Source of the DNA: Deltaproteobacteria bacterium
GTDB taxonomy: Bacteria > SAR324 > XYD2-FULL-50-16
Length of the DNA stretch: 64,000 nt
Reading direction: 5' to 3'
NCBI GenBank assembly: GCA_018657625.1
Contig: JABHWU010000122.1
Coordinates: forward strand, 1-64,000
The notes under the pieces were generated by a model, which saw nothing but the letters and a program-made list of their open reading frames with translations, did not search any database and was not told the origin of the DNA. Both the position numbers and the translations under genes were made by a program. Positions 50,487 to 58,975 of this stretch are shown piece after piece; position 1 is the first letter of the stretch; each line of letters starts with the position of its first letter.

Positions 50487-53400
50487 GTGAAAAAAAGACT
50501 GATATCTTTTTTGCTGCTGTTATTAATAACACCAATGCTATTTGCAGCAGAACCACGTACGCAACTTAATTTTGATGATGTAGAAGTATTGAGTGTTATC
50601 AAATTAATGGGCAAAGTTACGGGTAAATCCTTTGTTTTCAATAATCGGGAACTTAAGGGAAAGAAAATCACCTTGCTGTCGAATCAAAAATTTACAGCAA
50701 CAGAAGCTTATAAAATATTTGAAGCAATACTGGACATTAACGGTTTGACACTGATTGAAGAAGGCAAAACCTTTAGGATTGTTCAATCCAAACACGCAAA
50801 AAATATACCAGTCCCTTTGTATGATCCTAAAAATCAATCAGTATCTTCCTCCTTTGTAACCCGGGTTATTCCGGTTTTGCATGCCGATGCCAAAACGATT
50901 CGGGCCAGTTTGGCACCTCTGGTATCTAAGAGTGCCCTGTTAATCGTTTTAACCGGCTTGAATGCTTTAATTTTAAAAGATACCAAAGATAATTCAGATC
51001 AATTTGCCCGACTGGTGAAACTACTGGATGAGATGGATGATCCTATTATGTCAGTCAGTATGGAGGTTGTTCCGGTTGTACATGCCAATGCCAATGAACT
51101 GGTGAATTTATTGAATAAGATATTTACCACTGTTGTTCCTAAAGGTGGTGGAAAAGTTAAACTTAAAATTTCAGCTGATAACCGAACCAACAGTATTATT
51201 GTTATCGGACAGGTACAATCTATCAAAAAAATTAAAAGCCTGGTTCAGCAATTGGACAGTAAAGATGAAGTCAATTTTGGTAGTATCAATGTTTTATCAC
51301 TATCTATGGAAATTATTCCCGTTAAACATGCCAATGCCAACGATATCGCCGGGTTGATTGCTAAAATATTTGCTTCTAAAAAACCCGTGAAAAAAGGAGG
51401 TAAAGCGGTATCGGAATTAAAAATTTATGGTTATGAACGGACGAATAATATTATTGTTGTTGCCCATCCAAAGTTAACCGATAAAATCAAAGAAGTTATC
51501 AAACAACTGGACACTAAGGAAGATGTTGACAGTGAAAATGTTAGAATTCTTTCTTTGAATCTGGAATTAATCCCCATAAAACATGCGAATGCTAATGATA
51601 TTGCGGATTTAATCTTAAAAATGTTTGCTCCTCAAAAAACAAATAAAAAAAGTGCTCCTGTCACGACGGAACAAAAATTACGTGTTTTTGCTGATAAACG
51701 GACGAATAATATCATTATAGTCGCCCATCCAAAACTAACTGAAAAAATTAAGGAAATCATCAAACAACTGGATAATAAAGAAGATGTTGATAGTGAAAAC
51801 GTCAGAATTCTTTCTTTGAATCTGGAATTAATCCCCATAAAACATGCAATTGCATCTGATGTTGTAGACATAATCACAAAAATGTTCACTCAGCAAAAAC
51901 AAGATAAAAAGGGTGTTCCACTACCCAGCGGTCAGAAATTACGTATTTATGCTGATAAGCGCACTAATAATGTTATTGTCGTCGCCCATATCAAATTGAC
52001 TGAAAAGATCAAAGAAGTCATCAAACAGTTGGATACCATCGTCGAAGACGATCGTGAAAATGTCAGGTTACTTTCACTGAATCTGGAAATGATTCCCATT
52101 AAATACGCAAATGCTGTTGAAATTGCCGACTTAGTAACAAAAATATTTGCTCCACCGGCAACAACTACTAAAAAAGGTGCGCCTGCTACTTATCAACATT
52201 TACGGATTTTTGCTGATAAATGGACGAGCAAAGTCATATTAATCGGATATCCCAAAACCCTGGAAAAAGTAAAAAAAATTATTGATCAATTAGACTTAAA
52301 AATCGAAGGGGAACAGGGTAATATCAGAGTATATCGATTAAAGAATGCCAATGCCAAGAATATCGCAGAAGTACTTCAGAAAGTTTCCAAAACGTTTACG
52401 AATCCTGCAGATAAGACGAAAAATAATAAAGGAACCGGTAGGGAAAATGATGTTACGATAATTGCTGATGAATCGACTAATTCACTGGTAATCCATGCTA
52501 ATCAGAATGTCTTTCTGGCTATTGAAAATGTTTTGGATCAGTTGGATGTGGTCAGGCCACAGGTTTTTATTCAGGCATTGATTATGGAAGTTAAACTGGA
52601 TAAGAGTCTGGATTTGGGAATTGAATGGCAGGCGGGTGATTTAAGGCAGATTGATGGTCGGGATAGCCTGGTTACCGTTGGTGGTGTTGGTTCAACCGGG
52701 GGCGCCAAATCATTCGATTCAGTGGCCGGTGGCAGCCCGGGTGCTGTTGTCGGTGTGGTGGGTGGGCCAATTACCTTTGGGGGGCAGGAGTTCAGCTCAT
52801 TTAATGCTTTTATCAAAGCGACCCAGACGGATTCGGAGATTGATATATTATCTAATCCTAAAATATTGACTTTAAATAATGAAGAGGCTGAAATTAAGGT
52901 TGCTGAAATTATCCCAACCATCGGGAGTACCAAAATTGATTCCAGCGGTAATTCTACCACAACCGTTGATTATAAAGAAGTTGGTGTTTTATTGAAAATA
53001 ACGCCACAGATTAACTCAGATAAAACGGTCGAATTACAGATTGAGCAGACGTCAAGTAATATTATTGATGGTAAGGTCGGTGCTTTTGCAGATAGTGCGA
53101 TTACAACGTTAAACCGGACTTTAAAAGCGAAAGTAAATGTTTTTGATGGGCAGACCATCGCTTTAGGTGGATTGATTCACGAAGATCTTACAGAAGTTCA
53201 CACCAAAACACCTTGCCTGGGAGATATTCCCCTGTTGGGCTGGTTATTTAAAACAAAATCAACCCGGGCTAAAAAAACGAATTTACTGATTTTTTTAACC
53301 CCCAGAGTGGTGAAGAGCCATCAGGATATTGCTGAATTTAGCAACGATGCTAAAATAAAGCATAAAAATGCCCGTTTAGGTCGGTTTAGAATAGATGTTA

Positions 53401-53501
53401 CTAAAGAATTTGACATCCCTGTTTTAAAAGCAGCCGAAGAGAGAATTTTACAGGAGGAAGAGGAGTTAGCCAGAGAGAAAGCCGAAACGAATCAGGAGTA
53501 A
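50487..53501 (+). CDS. gspD: GspD-like type II secretin with expanded N1-type repeats
   Basis: Outer-membrane channel subunit. Signal peptide (1-20), N0 domain (about 25-100), then seven N1-type modules where GspD normally has three: about 122-185, 190-262, 268-345, 355-442, 443-529, 530-615 and 618-700. Each begins like VxPIKHANANDIA and ends like TNxIIVVAHPKLTEKIKEVIKQLD. The secretin core follows (about 705-940: VFIQALIMEV, SNPKILTLNNEEAEIKV, GQTIALGGLI and PLLGWLFKTK). The C-terminal region is charged. No other secretion genes adjoin it. Secretin identity is sure; the type II assignment rests on domain order. Confidence 0.93.
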   Translation: MKKRLISFLLLLLITPMLFAAEPRTQLNFDDVEVLSVIKLMGKVTGKSFVFNNRELKGKKITLLSNQKFTATEAYKIFEAILDINGLTLIEEGKTFRIVQSKHAKNIPVPLYDPKNQSVSSSFVTRVIPVLHADAKTIRASLAPLVSKSALLIVLTGLNALILKDTKDNSDQFARLVKLLDEMDDPIMSVSMEVVPVVHANANELVNLLNKIFTTVVPKGGGKVKLKISADNRTNSIIVIGQVQSIKKIKSLVQQLDSKDEVNFGSINVLSLSMEIIPVKHANANDIAGLIAKIFASKKPVKKGGKAVSELKIYGYERTNNIIVVAHPKLTDKIKEVIKQLDTKEDVDSENVRILSLNLELIPIKHANANDIADLILKMFAPQKTNKKSAPVTTEQKLRVFADKRTNNIIIVAHPKLTEKIKEIIKQLDNKEDVDSENVRILSLNLELIPIKHAIASDVVDIITKMFTQQKQDKKGVPLPSGQKLRIYADKRTNNVIVVAHIKLTEKIKEVIKQLDTIVEDDRENVRLLSLNLEMIPIKYANAVEIADLVTKIFAPPATTTKKGAPATYQHLRIFADKWTSKVILIGYPKTLEKVKKIIDQLDLKIEGEQGNIRVYRLKNANAKNIAEVLQKVSKTFTNPADKTKNNKGTGRENDVTIIADESTNSLVIHANQNVFLAIENVLDQLDVVRPQVFIQALIMEVKLDKSLDLGIEWQAGDLRQIDGRDSLVTVGGVGSTGGAKSFDSVAGGSPGAVVGVVGGPITFGGQEFSSFNAFIKATQTDSEIDILSNPKILTLNNEEAEIKVAEIIPTIGSTKIDSSGNSTTTVDYKEVGVLLKITPQINSDKTVELQIEQTSSNIIDGKVGAFADSAITTLNRTLKAKVNVFDGQTIALGGLIHEDLTEVHTKTPCLGDIPLLGWLFKTKSTRAKKTNLLIFLTPRVVKSHQDIAEFSNDAKIKHKNARLGRFRIDVTKEFDIPVLKAAEERILQEEEELAREKAETNQE
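51543..51847 (+). repeat. Direct DNA repeat within the secretin gene
   Basis: A 44-base stretch at 51543-51586 recurs without change at 51804-51847, 261 bases (87 codons) later, inside the fourth and fifth N1-type modules. Flanking sequence is also similar. Such identity at DNA level indicates recent duplication or gene conversion between modules. Confidence 0.92.
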
Positions 53502-53518
53502 TTAGTAATCTCTATTTC

Positions 53519-54277
53519 TTATTTGGTTTGTTGCCAGATGGCTGCTAATGTTTTGGCAGCTTTATCTTGAATGCGAAACATCACATACTGGGATATTGTC
53601 GTTTCAGATGGATTTATTTCAACGGTCGGGATCCTCTTGCTGGCTGCATCCATCACTGGTTGCGCAATATAGGGAAACACGCTGGTTGTCCCAATTGAAA
53701 AAACCATATCAAAACCCTTATTTAATTCATCTGATAATTTTTCCAATTTATCCATTGGTAGCATTTCATCAAACAGGACAATCTCTGGTCGGATTAAACT
53801 GTTACAGGAAGGGCACAGGGGGGGAATAGTGCTTAATTCCTGATAGGATTTGACCACTGTTTTATATCGGCATTGGGTGCATTTTAAATGATAAATATGC
53901 CCATGAATATCGATAACATTTGTTGATCCAGCCAGTTGATGAAAACCATCAATATTTTGTGTTAAAATCCAAATGCTTTTACCAGTGGTTTCTAATTGAT
54001 AAATAACATGATGCGCCTGATTTGGCTTTTTATCTCGACAGGCAGCCTCAATCTGTGAAATATACTTCCAGGTGATTTCAGGATTGGTTTTAATCATATT
54101 TCCGGACAAGGCGTGTTCGATTTGAATGCCATCTTCTGTATTTTTGGATTCATATAAACCACTGACACCCCGGTAAGTCGGTAAACCAGAATCTGCTGAT
54201 ATTCCTGCACCGGTGATGAATAAAATGCGGTGGGAGGTGTTAATTGTTTCTGCAATTTTATCAATATACCTATCCAT
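53519..54277 (-). CDS. Sir2-family NAD-dependent protein deacylase
   Basis: Sirtuin: GAGISADSGLPTYRG (residues about 21-35), TQNIDGFHQLAG, the catalytic His in DIHGH, zinc ribbon CTQC and CPSC, and FSIGTTSVFPYIAQ near the C-terminus. Length 252 fits bacterial CobB/Sir2. The Tyr-x-x-Arg pair that marks desuccinylases is not evident, so deacetylase activity is more likely (inference). Converges with the secretin gene. Confidence 0.93.
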   Translation of the reverse strand: MDRYIDKIAETINTSHRILFITGAGISADSGLPTYRGVSGLYESKNTEDGIQIEHALSGNMIKTNPEITWKYISQIEAACRDKKPNQAHHVIYQLETTGKSIWILTQNIDGFHQLAGSTNVIDIHGHIYHLKCTQCRYKTVVKSYQELSTIPPLCPSCNSLIRPEIVLFDEMLPMDKLEKLSDELNKGFDMVFSIGTTSVFPYIAQPVMDAASKRIPTVEINPSETTISQYVMFRIQDKAAKTLAAIWQQTK

Positions 54278-54320
54278 ACTAAACCTTAATAGTAGTATTC
54301 AGGAACTGAGTTGGTTATAA

Positions 54321-55052
54321 ATGAAAGCAATGATATTTTCTGCTGGTTTTGGTAAACGATTATTACCCATCACTGCCAACATACCAAAAGCATTAGTGAC
54401 AATCAAGAGACGACCGATATTAGATTGGATTATTAAGTTTTTAATTCAGTCCGGGATTGATGAAATCATTATAAATACACATTATTTAGCAGATCAAGTT
54501 GAAAGTTTTATCCACAGAAAAAAATATAAAATACCCATCACCTGTATTTATGAATCTGAACTTTTAGGAACAGGTGGTGGTCTATATAATACCCGAAAAA
54601 AATGGGGACAGGATAACATATACATCTGTAATGTTGATATACTCTGTGATTTTGATTTGAAAACATTTTTCAACTTTCATTTGGCTGGTAAATGCAAAAT
54701 CACACTGGCGGTCAATAATGTTCAGAGTACTTCCATGTTACTCATAGATGAAGAGGGTTATTTGTGTGGTTGGGAGCAGGAAGGCAAACAGTCAATATAC
54801 CATAAACCCAATGGAATGGTATGCAGAAAAGGATTTTGCGGAATACAGTTTTTTAATCCTATATTGTTTGAGCAGATGCAAACACCACCATTTGAATCGA
54901 TTGTGACGCAATATATGGAATGGGTAAAAGCCGGTATTCAGATTAATACCTGGTCAATCGGGGATCGATTCTGGATTGATATTGGTACGCCTGTTTCATT
55001 AAAACAGGCGGAGCAGAGTTTTAATGGTTATGGCAATTATTCACCTTCATAA
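54321..55052 (+). CDS. Sugar-1-phosphate nucleotidyltransferase, MurU-like
   Basis: NTP_transferase fold: N-terminal SAGFGKRLLPITANIPKAL, strand INTHYLADQVESF, GTGGGLYNTRKKWG and VNVDI-type metal site (CNVDIL). Closest in motif order to MurNAc-alpha-1-phosphate uridylyltransferase MurU and mannose-1-phosphate guanylyltransferases. Substrate undecided; if MurU, it would belong to muropeptide recycling. The 3' end overlaps apt (opposite strand) by 16 bases. Confidence 0.82.
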   Translation: MKAMIFSAGFGKRLLPITANIPKALVTIKRRPILDWIIKFLIQSGIDEIIINTHYLADQVESFIHRKKYKIPITCIYESELLGTGGGLYNTRKKWGQDNIYICNVDILCDFDLKTFFNFHLAGKCKITLAVNNVQSTSMLLIDEEGYLCGWEQEGKQSIYHKPNGMVCRKGFCGIQFFNPILFEQMQTPPFESIVTQYMEWVKAGIQINTWSIGDRFWIDIGTPVSLKQAEQSFNGYGNYSPS

Positions 55053-55561
55053 GTTAATAAAGTATGGACATTGTATTCAGATAGCTTTTTTCTGCCGTTT
55101 AAGCCTAGCAATTCCACAATACATGTTAAACCGATGATTTCTCCTTCCAGTTTCTTTATTAATTTTGCAGAAGCCTCCAGGGTACCACCAGTCGCCAGCA
55201 AGTCATCAACAATCAAAACCCGTTCCCCGGGTTTGATGGCATCAATATGCATTTCCAGATCATCAGTTCCATACTCCAGCTCGTAGGTTTCAGATATGGT
55301 TTTCCAGGGCAGTTTCCCTTTTTTACGGATGACTGAAAAGCCACAGTTTAATCGATCTGCCAGGGCGGCGCCGACAATAAATCCCCTGGATTCAATACCA
55401 GCGATTTTATCAATTTGTTGATATTTATAGTGTGATTCCAGGATATCCAGGCATTGTTTTAGTCCCCATCGATTTTCAAATAAGGTGGTAATATCATAAA
55501 AAAGTATCCCTGGTTTTGGAAAATCAGGGATTTCCCGGATCATTTTTTTCAAAGCATCCAT
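55037..55561 (-). CDS. apt: Adenine phosphoribosyltransferase
   Basis: Salvages adenine to AMP with PRPP. Contains IPDFPKPGILFYDITTL, GIESRGFIVGAALA, the PRPP loop VLIVDDLLATGGT, and LGLNGRKKL near the end. Length 174 is typical. Lies 24 bases after tatB stop-to-start direction on the minus strand... the order is tlpA-like, tatB, apt in transcription direction, all closely spaced. Confidence 0.96.
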   Translation of the reverse strand: MDALKKMIREIPDFPKPGILFYDITTLFENRWGLKQCLDILESHYKYQQIDKIAGIESRGFIVGAALADRLNCGFSVIRKKGKLPWKTISETYELEYGTDDLEMHIDAIKPGERVLIVDDLLATGGTLEASAKLIKKLEGEIIGLTCIVELLGLNGRKKLSEYNVHTLLTYEGE

Positions 55562-55585
55562 TGGTTTCCTTTAATTAAGTATCGA

Positions 55586-55906
55586 TTATTTTTTTGTAGA
55601 ATCTTTAATATCTTTTTCAGCACTTTCTAAAACATCCGCTGCCGTTTCCAGGTAATCTTCGATATTCTTTTTCCCCGGAATATTTTTCTTTATATCCTGA
55701 GCCATTTTAGCCAAATCTTTGGTTTCGGAACCGGTGTTTGCATCCAGTTCCTGGCTGATAGTATGTTTAAACTCATTACTGGCTTTTTTAAATTCTTTTA
55801 AGCCCCGCCCCACTGCTCTGGCTATGTCCGGTAGCTTTTTAGGACCGACTACAACCAATGCAATAGCTCCAATAATTAACATTTCAGTCATTCCCATATT
55901 GAACAT
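55586..55906 (-). CDS. tatB: TatB-like subunit of twin-arginine translocase
   Basis: [10 protein letters not shown] start with Glu8, a membrane helix (about 7-21), the Gly-Pro hinge VVGPKKLPD, and an amphipathic helix ([16 protein letters not shown]) followed by a charged tail. MF-x-x-G-x-x-E and VVGP point to TatB rather than TatA (which usually has FG at the hinge). TatA and TatC are not in the window. The gene starts 2 bases after the TlpA-like gene stops. Confidence 0.88.
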   Translation of the reverse strand: MFNMGMTEMLIIGAIALVVVGPKKLPDIARAVGRGLKEFKKASNEFKHTISQELDANTGSETKDLAKMAQDIKKNIPGKKNIEDYLETAADVLESAEKDIKDSTKK

Positions 55907-55908
55907 AA

Positions 55909-56493
55909 TTAATCTCCCCTGATAAAAGTATGCAATTTTTTAAAAAAATTAATAAAACCCTGGTCATTCCATTTTGCCGGTCCAACTAATCTAGCTAAAA
56001 TTTGACCTTTTTTTGTTAAAACAAATGTCGTCGGTAAGCCTTTAACCGGAAATGCTTGTTTAATTTCATCCTGGTCTGCTATCCCCATAGTAAAAAAATA
56101 ATTATACTTTTTTTGAAATGATTCAACCCTCTCTTTGGTGTCTCCATAATTGACAGCAATAATTTCTAATTTTTCCTTATCAAATACTTTTTGTAATTTG
56201 TCCATTTCCGGCATTTCAACCAGACAGGGTCGGCACCAGGTTGCCCAAAAATTGAGGATGATGATATCTGCTGTTCTGTCTTTTAAGGCGGTATCCAGCT
56301 TGGTTTGGATATGGAAAAATTTTAAATTTTTAAATTGAATATTTTCAGGGGGTATCTCAAAATAATTAGCTGTAAAAAAAGCGTTTATCTCTTCAGTGGA
56401 CAGTGATATGTCGTCCGATTTTTTCTTGTTACAGGAAAAAAGCAAAAAAATCAGAATCAGAGTGATAAAGTAAAACTTATTTTTGGACAACAT
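55909..56493 (-). CDS. TlpA/ResA-like thioredoxin-fold lipoprotein
   Basis: Signal peptide ending in the lipobox LFSC; mature domain with [19 protein letters not shown] (CRPC active site), [10 protein letters not shown], and cis-Pro loop [12 protein letters not shown]. Expected to reduce periplasmic disulfides, as in cytochrome c maturation or similar. Length 194 normal. Adjacent to tatB. Confidence 0.93.
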   Translation of the reverse strand: MLSKNKFYFITLILIFLLFSCNKKKSDDISLSTEEINAFFTANYFEIPPENIQFKNLKFFHIQTKLDTALKDRTADIIILNFWATWCRPCLVEMPEMDKLQKVFDKEKLEIIAVNYGDTKERVESFQKKYNYFFTMGIADQDEIKQAFPVKGLPTTFVLTKKGQILARLVGPAKWNDQGFINFFKKLHTFIRGD

Positions 56494-56502
56494 GATTTTT
56501 AA

Positions 56503-56993
56503 TTATAATGTGACAGAATCCACTTTCGATAATATTTGAGATTCTTGTTTTGTTAATATCTTTTCAAGATTAATCAATAAAACATGTTTATCATCTTCGT
56601 CCAGCATTCCATATACACAATTTGGGTTTATCCCTCTGATGACCGGAGGTGGGGAAGGTTGGATTTCACTACGGGTTTTTTGAATAACCTGAGACACGTC
56701 GTCAACGATAAAACCGATCAATGAGTCATTAATTGAACAAATAATGACCTTGATATCTTCCATAGCAGTGCTTTCCAATTGAAATATTTTTCTCAAATCA
56801 ATAACAATGACTATCCGGTTATAGCTTTCAAAAACGCCTTCAATAAATTGGGGTACACTCGGTAGTTTTCGAACCTCACCCAAAATGATGATCTGCTCAT
56901 TTGACTGATTTCTGTCGCAAAATAACAAAATCCAACATTAAACGTCAGGTAGTTTAGGGCGTGGTATTGATCTACATAATAGTCTTCTGCCAT
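56503..56993 (-). pseudogene. CheW-like coupling protein interrupted by a frameshift
   Basis: Two overlapping frames together make one CheW domain. The upstream frame from ATG 56993 gives the N-terminal strands (LNYLTFNVG...ATEISQM); the other frame continues in register with EQIIILGEVRKLPSVPQFIEGVF, IVIVIDLRKIF, SLIGFIVDDVSQVI and VYGMLDEDDKHVLLINLEKIL. The switch lies at CAAATGAG (56903-56896): reading the G of ATG twice, or adding one base, restores a complete domain of about 163 residues. No classical slippery heptamer is present, so mutation or sequencing error is more likely than programmed shifting. Confidence 0.85.
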
Positions 56994-57035
56994 AATTATA
57001 AGGATTTTTGGTGGCTGAAAATAAGAAATATCTTT

Positions 57036-58109
57036 TTACATAGTTATATCAGAAATCTTAAGGATATTATTTTGATCCATTAAACGAATTAATCGCATGT
57101 TTATCTGTTTTACTATATCAGGACCTTCAAAAATGAATCCAGTATAAACTTGAACCATATTTGCTCCTAAAGTCAATTTCCGATAGACATCTTCAGCTTG
57201 AAAGATGCCACCGACTCCTATCACGGGAATTTTTCCTTTGACAACCTTGCATACCGTACCTAAGGCCAGATCAGAAATATCAGATAATGGTTTCCCACTT
57301 AAACCACCGGTTTCATTTTTAAAATTGCTTAACAGGTTTGGTCTTGTGATTGTTGTATTGGTCACAATTAAAGCATCGATTTTTGCTGAAAGCGCGACAT
57401 CAATAATTTCCTTTAATTCAGATTCAGAAAGATCTGGTGCGATTTTTAACCAAATGGGCTTAAATTGATTGGTTTCATCACTCAGTTGATCTCTTTTAGT
57501 CATTATTTTTTCGATCAATGGTTCTAAATAGCTCTGTTGTTGTAAATTTCTTAGATTCTCAGTATTTGGAGAACTGATATTAATTGTAAAATAATCTCCG
57601 TATTGCCAGGCTTTTTTTAGTCCGATTAAATAGTCTTCTGCTGCTGATTCGATAGATGTATTTTTGTTTTTACCCAGATTTATGCCAATGGGGATCTTTA
57701 AGTGCTTACCTGAAATTTGTTTTGTCAAATAATCAACACCTCTATTGTTAAATCCCATTCGATTGATAAGTGCTTTATCCTCTTTTAATCGAAATAGTCG
57801 TGGCTTGGGGTTTCCAGATTGTGCCAGCGGGGTAATTGTGCCGACTTCAAGATGTCCAAAACCTAAAGCCTGTAGTCCGGAAATTGCTTCACCATTTTTA
57901 TCAAAACCAGCGGCTAACCCTATTGGATTAGGGAAAGTTAAGTTACCAATTTGTACGGTAAGTCTGGGATCATGGTATTTTAAATATTTTTCAATCACAT
58001 TTAGCAATCCAGGAACCTTGCCGGCATGTTGCAATAATCTTATAACGATTTCATGAATAAATTCAGGTTGAAACTGAAACAGGATTCTTTTCAGGATTGA
58101 ATAGATCAT
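57036..58109 (-). CDS. pyrD: Dihydroorotate dehydrogenase, quinone-linked (class 2)
   Basis: Fourth step of pyrimidine synthesis, membrane-associated. N-terminal amphipathic helix region (about 1-40), FMN barrel with GLAAGFDKNGEAISGL, GTITPLAQSGNPKPRLFRL, catalytic Ser region NISSPNTENLR, KIAPDLS and IGVGGIF. Length 357 and the Ser base show class 2. Its ATG overlaps the radical SAM stop (ATGA type), so the two are coupled. Confidence 0.96.
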   Translation of the reverse strand: MIYSILKRILFQFQPEFIHEIVIRLLQHAGKVPGLLNVIEKYLKYHDPRLTVQIGNLTFPNPIGLAAGFDKNGEAISGLQALGFGHLEVGTITPLAQSGNPKPRLFRLKEDKALINRMGFNNRGVDYLTKQISGKHLKIPIGINLGKNKNTSIESAAEDYLIGLKKAWQYGDYFTINISSPNTENLRNLQQQSYLEPLIEKIMTKRDQLSDETNQFKPIWLKIAPDLSESELKEIIDVALSAKIDALIVTNTTITRPNLLSNFKNETGGLSGKPLSDISDLALGTVCKVVKGKIPVIGVGGIFQAEDVYRKLTLGANMVQVYTGFIFEGPDIVKQINMRLIRLMDQNNILKISDITM

Positions 58110-58975
58110 AATTCTTTGCCTTTTGAATATATAACCTCAAGATTAACATCTACCTGTTTTCTAATTGTTTCACCGAGCATGTGCATGTTTTCATCGCTCC
58201 AGGCTGTAGCTTTTATTTCAGCCGGAACGCGTGAAAGGGTATATAATTGGACTTTTTTGATTTTGATTTGTTCTCTAATCAATTGATTTAATAATGTAAT
58301 ATAAGTCTGATATTTTTGCGGATCAAAATATTCATCATCCCAATTGAAAACACATGATTGAAGAACCAGAGGATATTGTTTTCCTATTTGTTTTAAATTA
58401 TTAAAGATGTGATCAAACGAATACCTGGTTCGATTAATTTTTTTTAAACTGTTTACATCCCAAAAATCCAATTTAAACCAAACTTCACCTTCGTTATCAA
58501 AATACTGTTGTAATGATTTTTGAATGCTTTCCCGGTGAATTTCCGTACCATTTGTAAATAATACTAATTTGCATTGTTCCTGTTGATATTCTTTTTTAAA
58601 TTGTACCAGCAGTTCCAGAACCTCAGGCAGGATATCAATTGAGGTTGGTTCTCCATCACCGGCTATTGAGATATCTTTAAGAGTATGCCCTTTATATTGA
58701 TTTCGATTGTTTTTTATCAGTGTTAACCATTCTTTCAATTCATTACTAATTTGTTGAATGGTTGGAATTAATTCGATTTTTGTTTGTTTACGATCAACCT
58801 GACAATACACACATCGAAAACTACATTTTTTATCAGGATTCAGGTTAAGGCCCAATGATAAACCCCCTGCCCGTCTTGAAATAACAGGATAAACCAATCT
58901 GTCAAATTCACTTAATCTGGGATGCTCAGAGATGCTTAATGAAATTGCCTTTTCTAAAGCTTTACTGTTAGTCAT
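58106..58975 (-). CDS. Radical SAM protein of unknown substrate
   Basis: ATG 58975 overlaps the stop of the repeat-protein gene (ATGACTAA); longer N-terminal options lack support. Cluster motif CSFRCVYCQ follows LGLNLNPDKK; then AGDGEPT and LFTNGTEI of radical SAM barrels, and a C-terminal ...SRVPAEIKATAWSDE. The layout is like the wybutosine-type/TYW1-like or Elp3-unrelated radical SAM proteins found with PyrD-type genes, but I cannot name the reaction. Confidence 0.82.
   Translation of the reverse strand: MTNSKALEKAISLSISEHPRLSEFDRLVYPVISRRAGGLSLGLNLNPDKKCSFRCVYCQVDRKQTKIELIPTIQQISNELKEWLTLIKNNRNQYKGHTLKDISIAGDGEPTSIDILPEVLELLVQFKKEYQQEQCKLVLFTNGTEIHRESIQKSLQQYFDNEGEVWFKLDFWDVNSLKKINRTRYSFDHIFNNLKQIGKQYPLVLQSCVFNWDDEYFDPQKYQTYITLLNQLIREQIKIKKVQLYTLSRVPAEIKATAWSDENMHMLGETIRKQVDVNLEVIYSKGKEL

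Noticed and set aside
56896-56903. Programmed frameshift site in the CheW-like gene
   Set aside because: No X-XXY-YYZ heptamer and no obvious downstream stem; mutation or base-calling error is simpler.
56811-56993. A separate 60-residue protein in front of the CheW-like gene
   Set aside because: Its first half is the missing N-terminus of the CheW domain, so it is explained by a frameshift in one gene.
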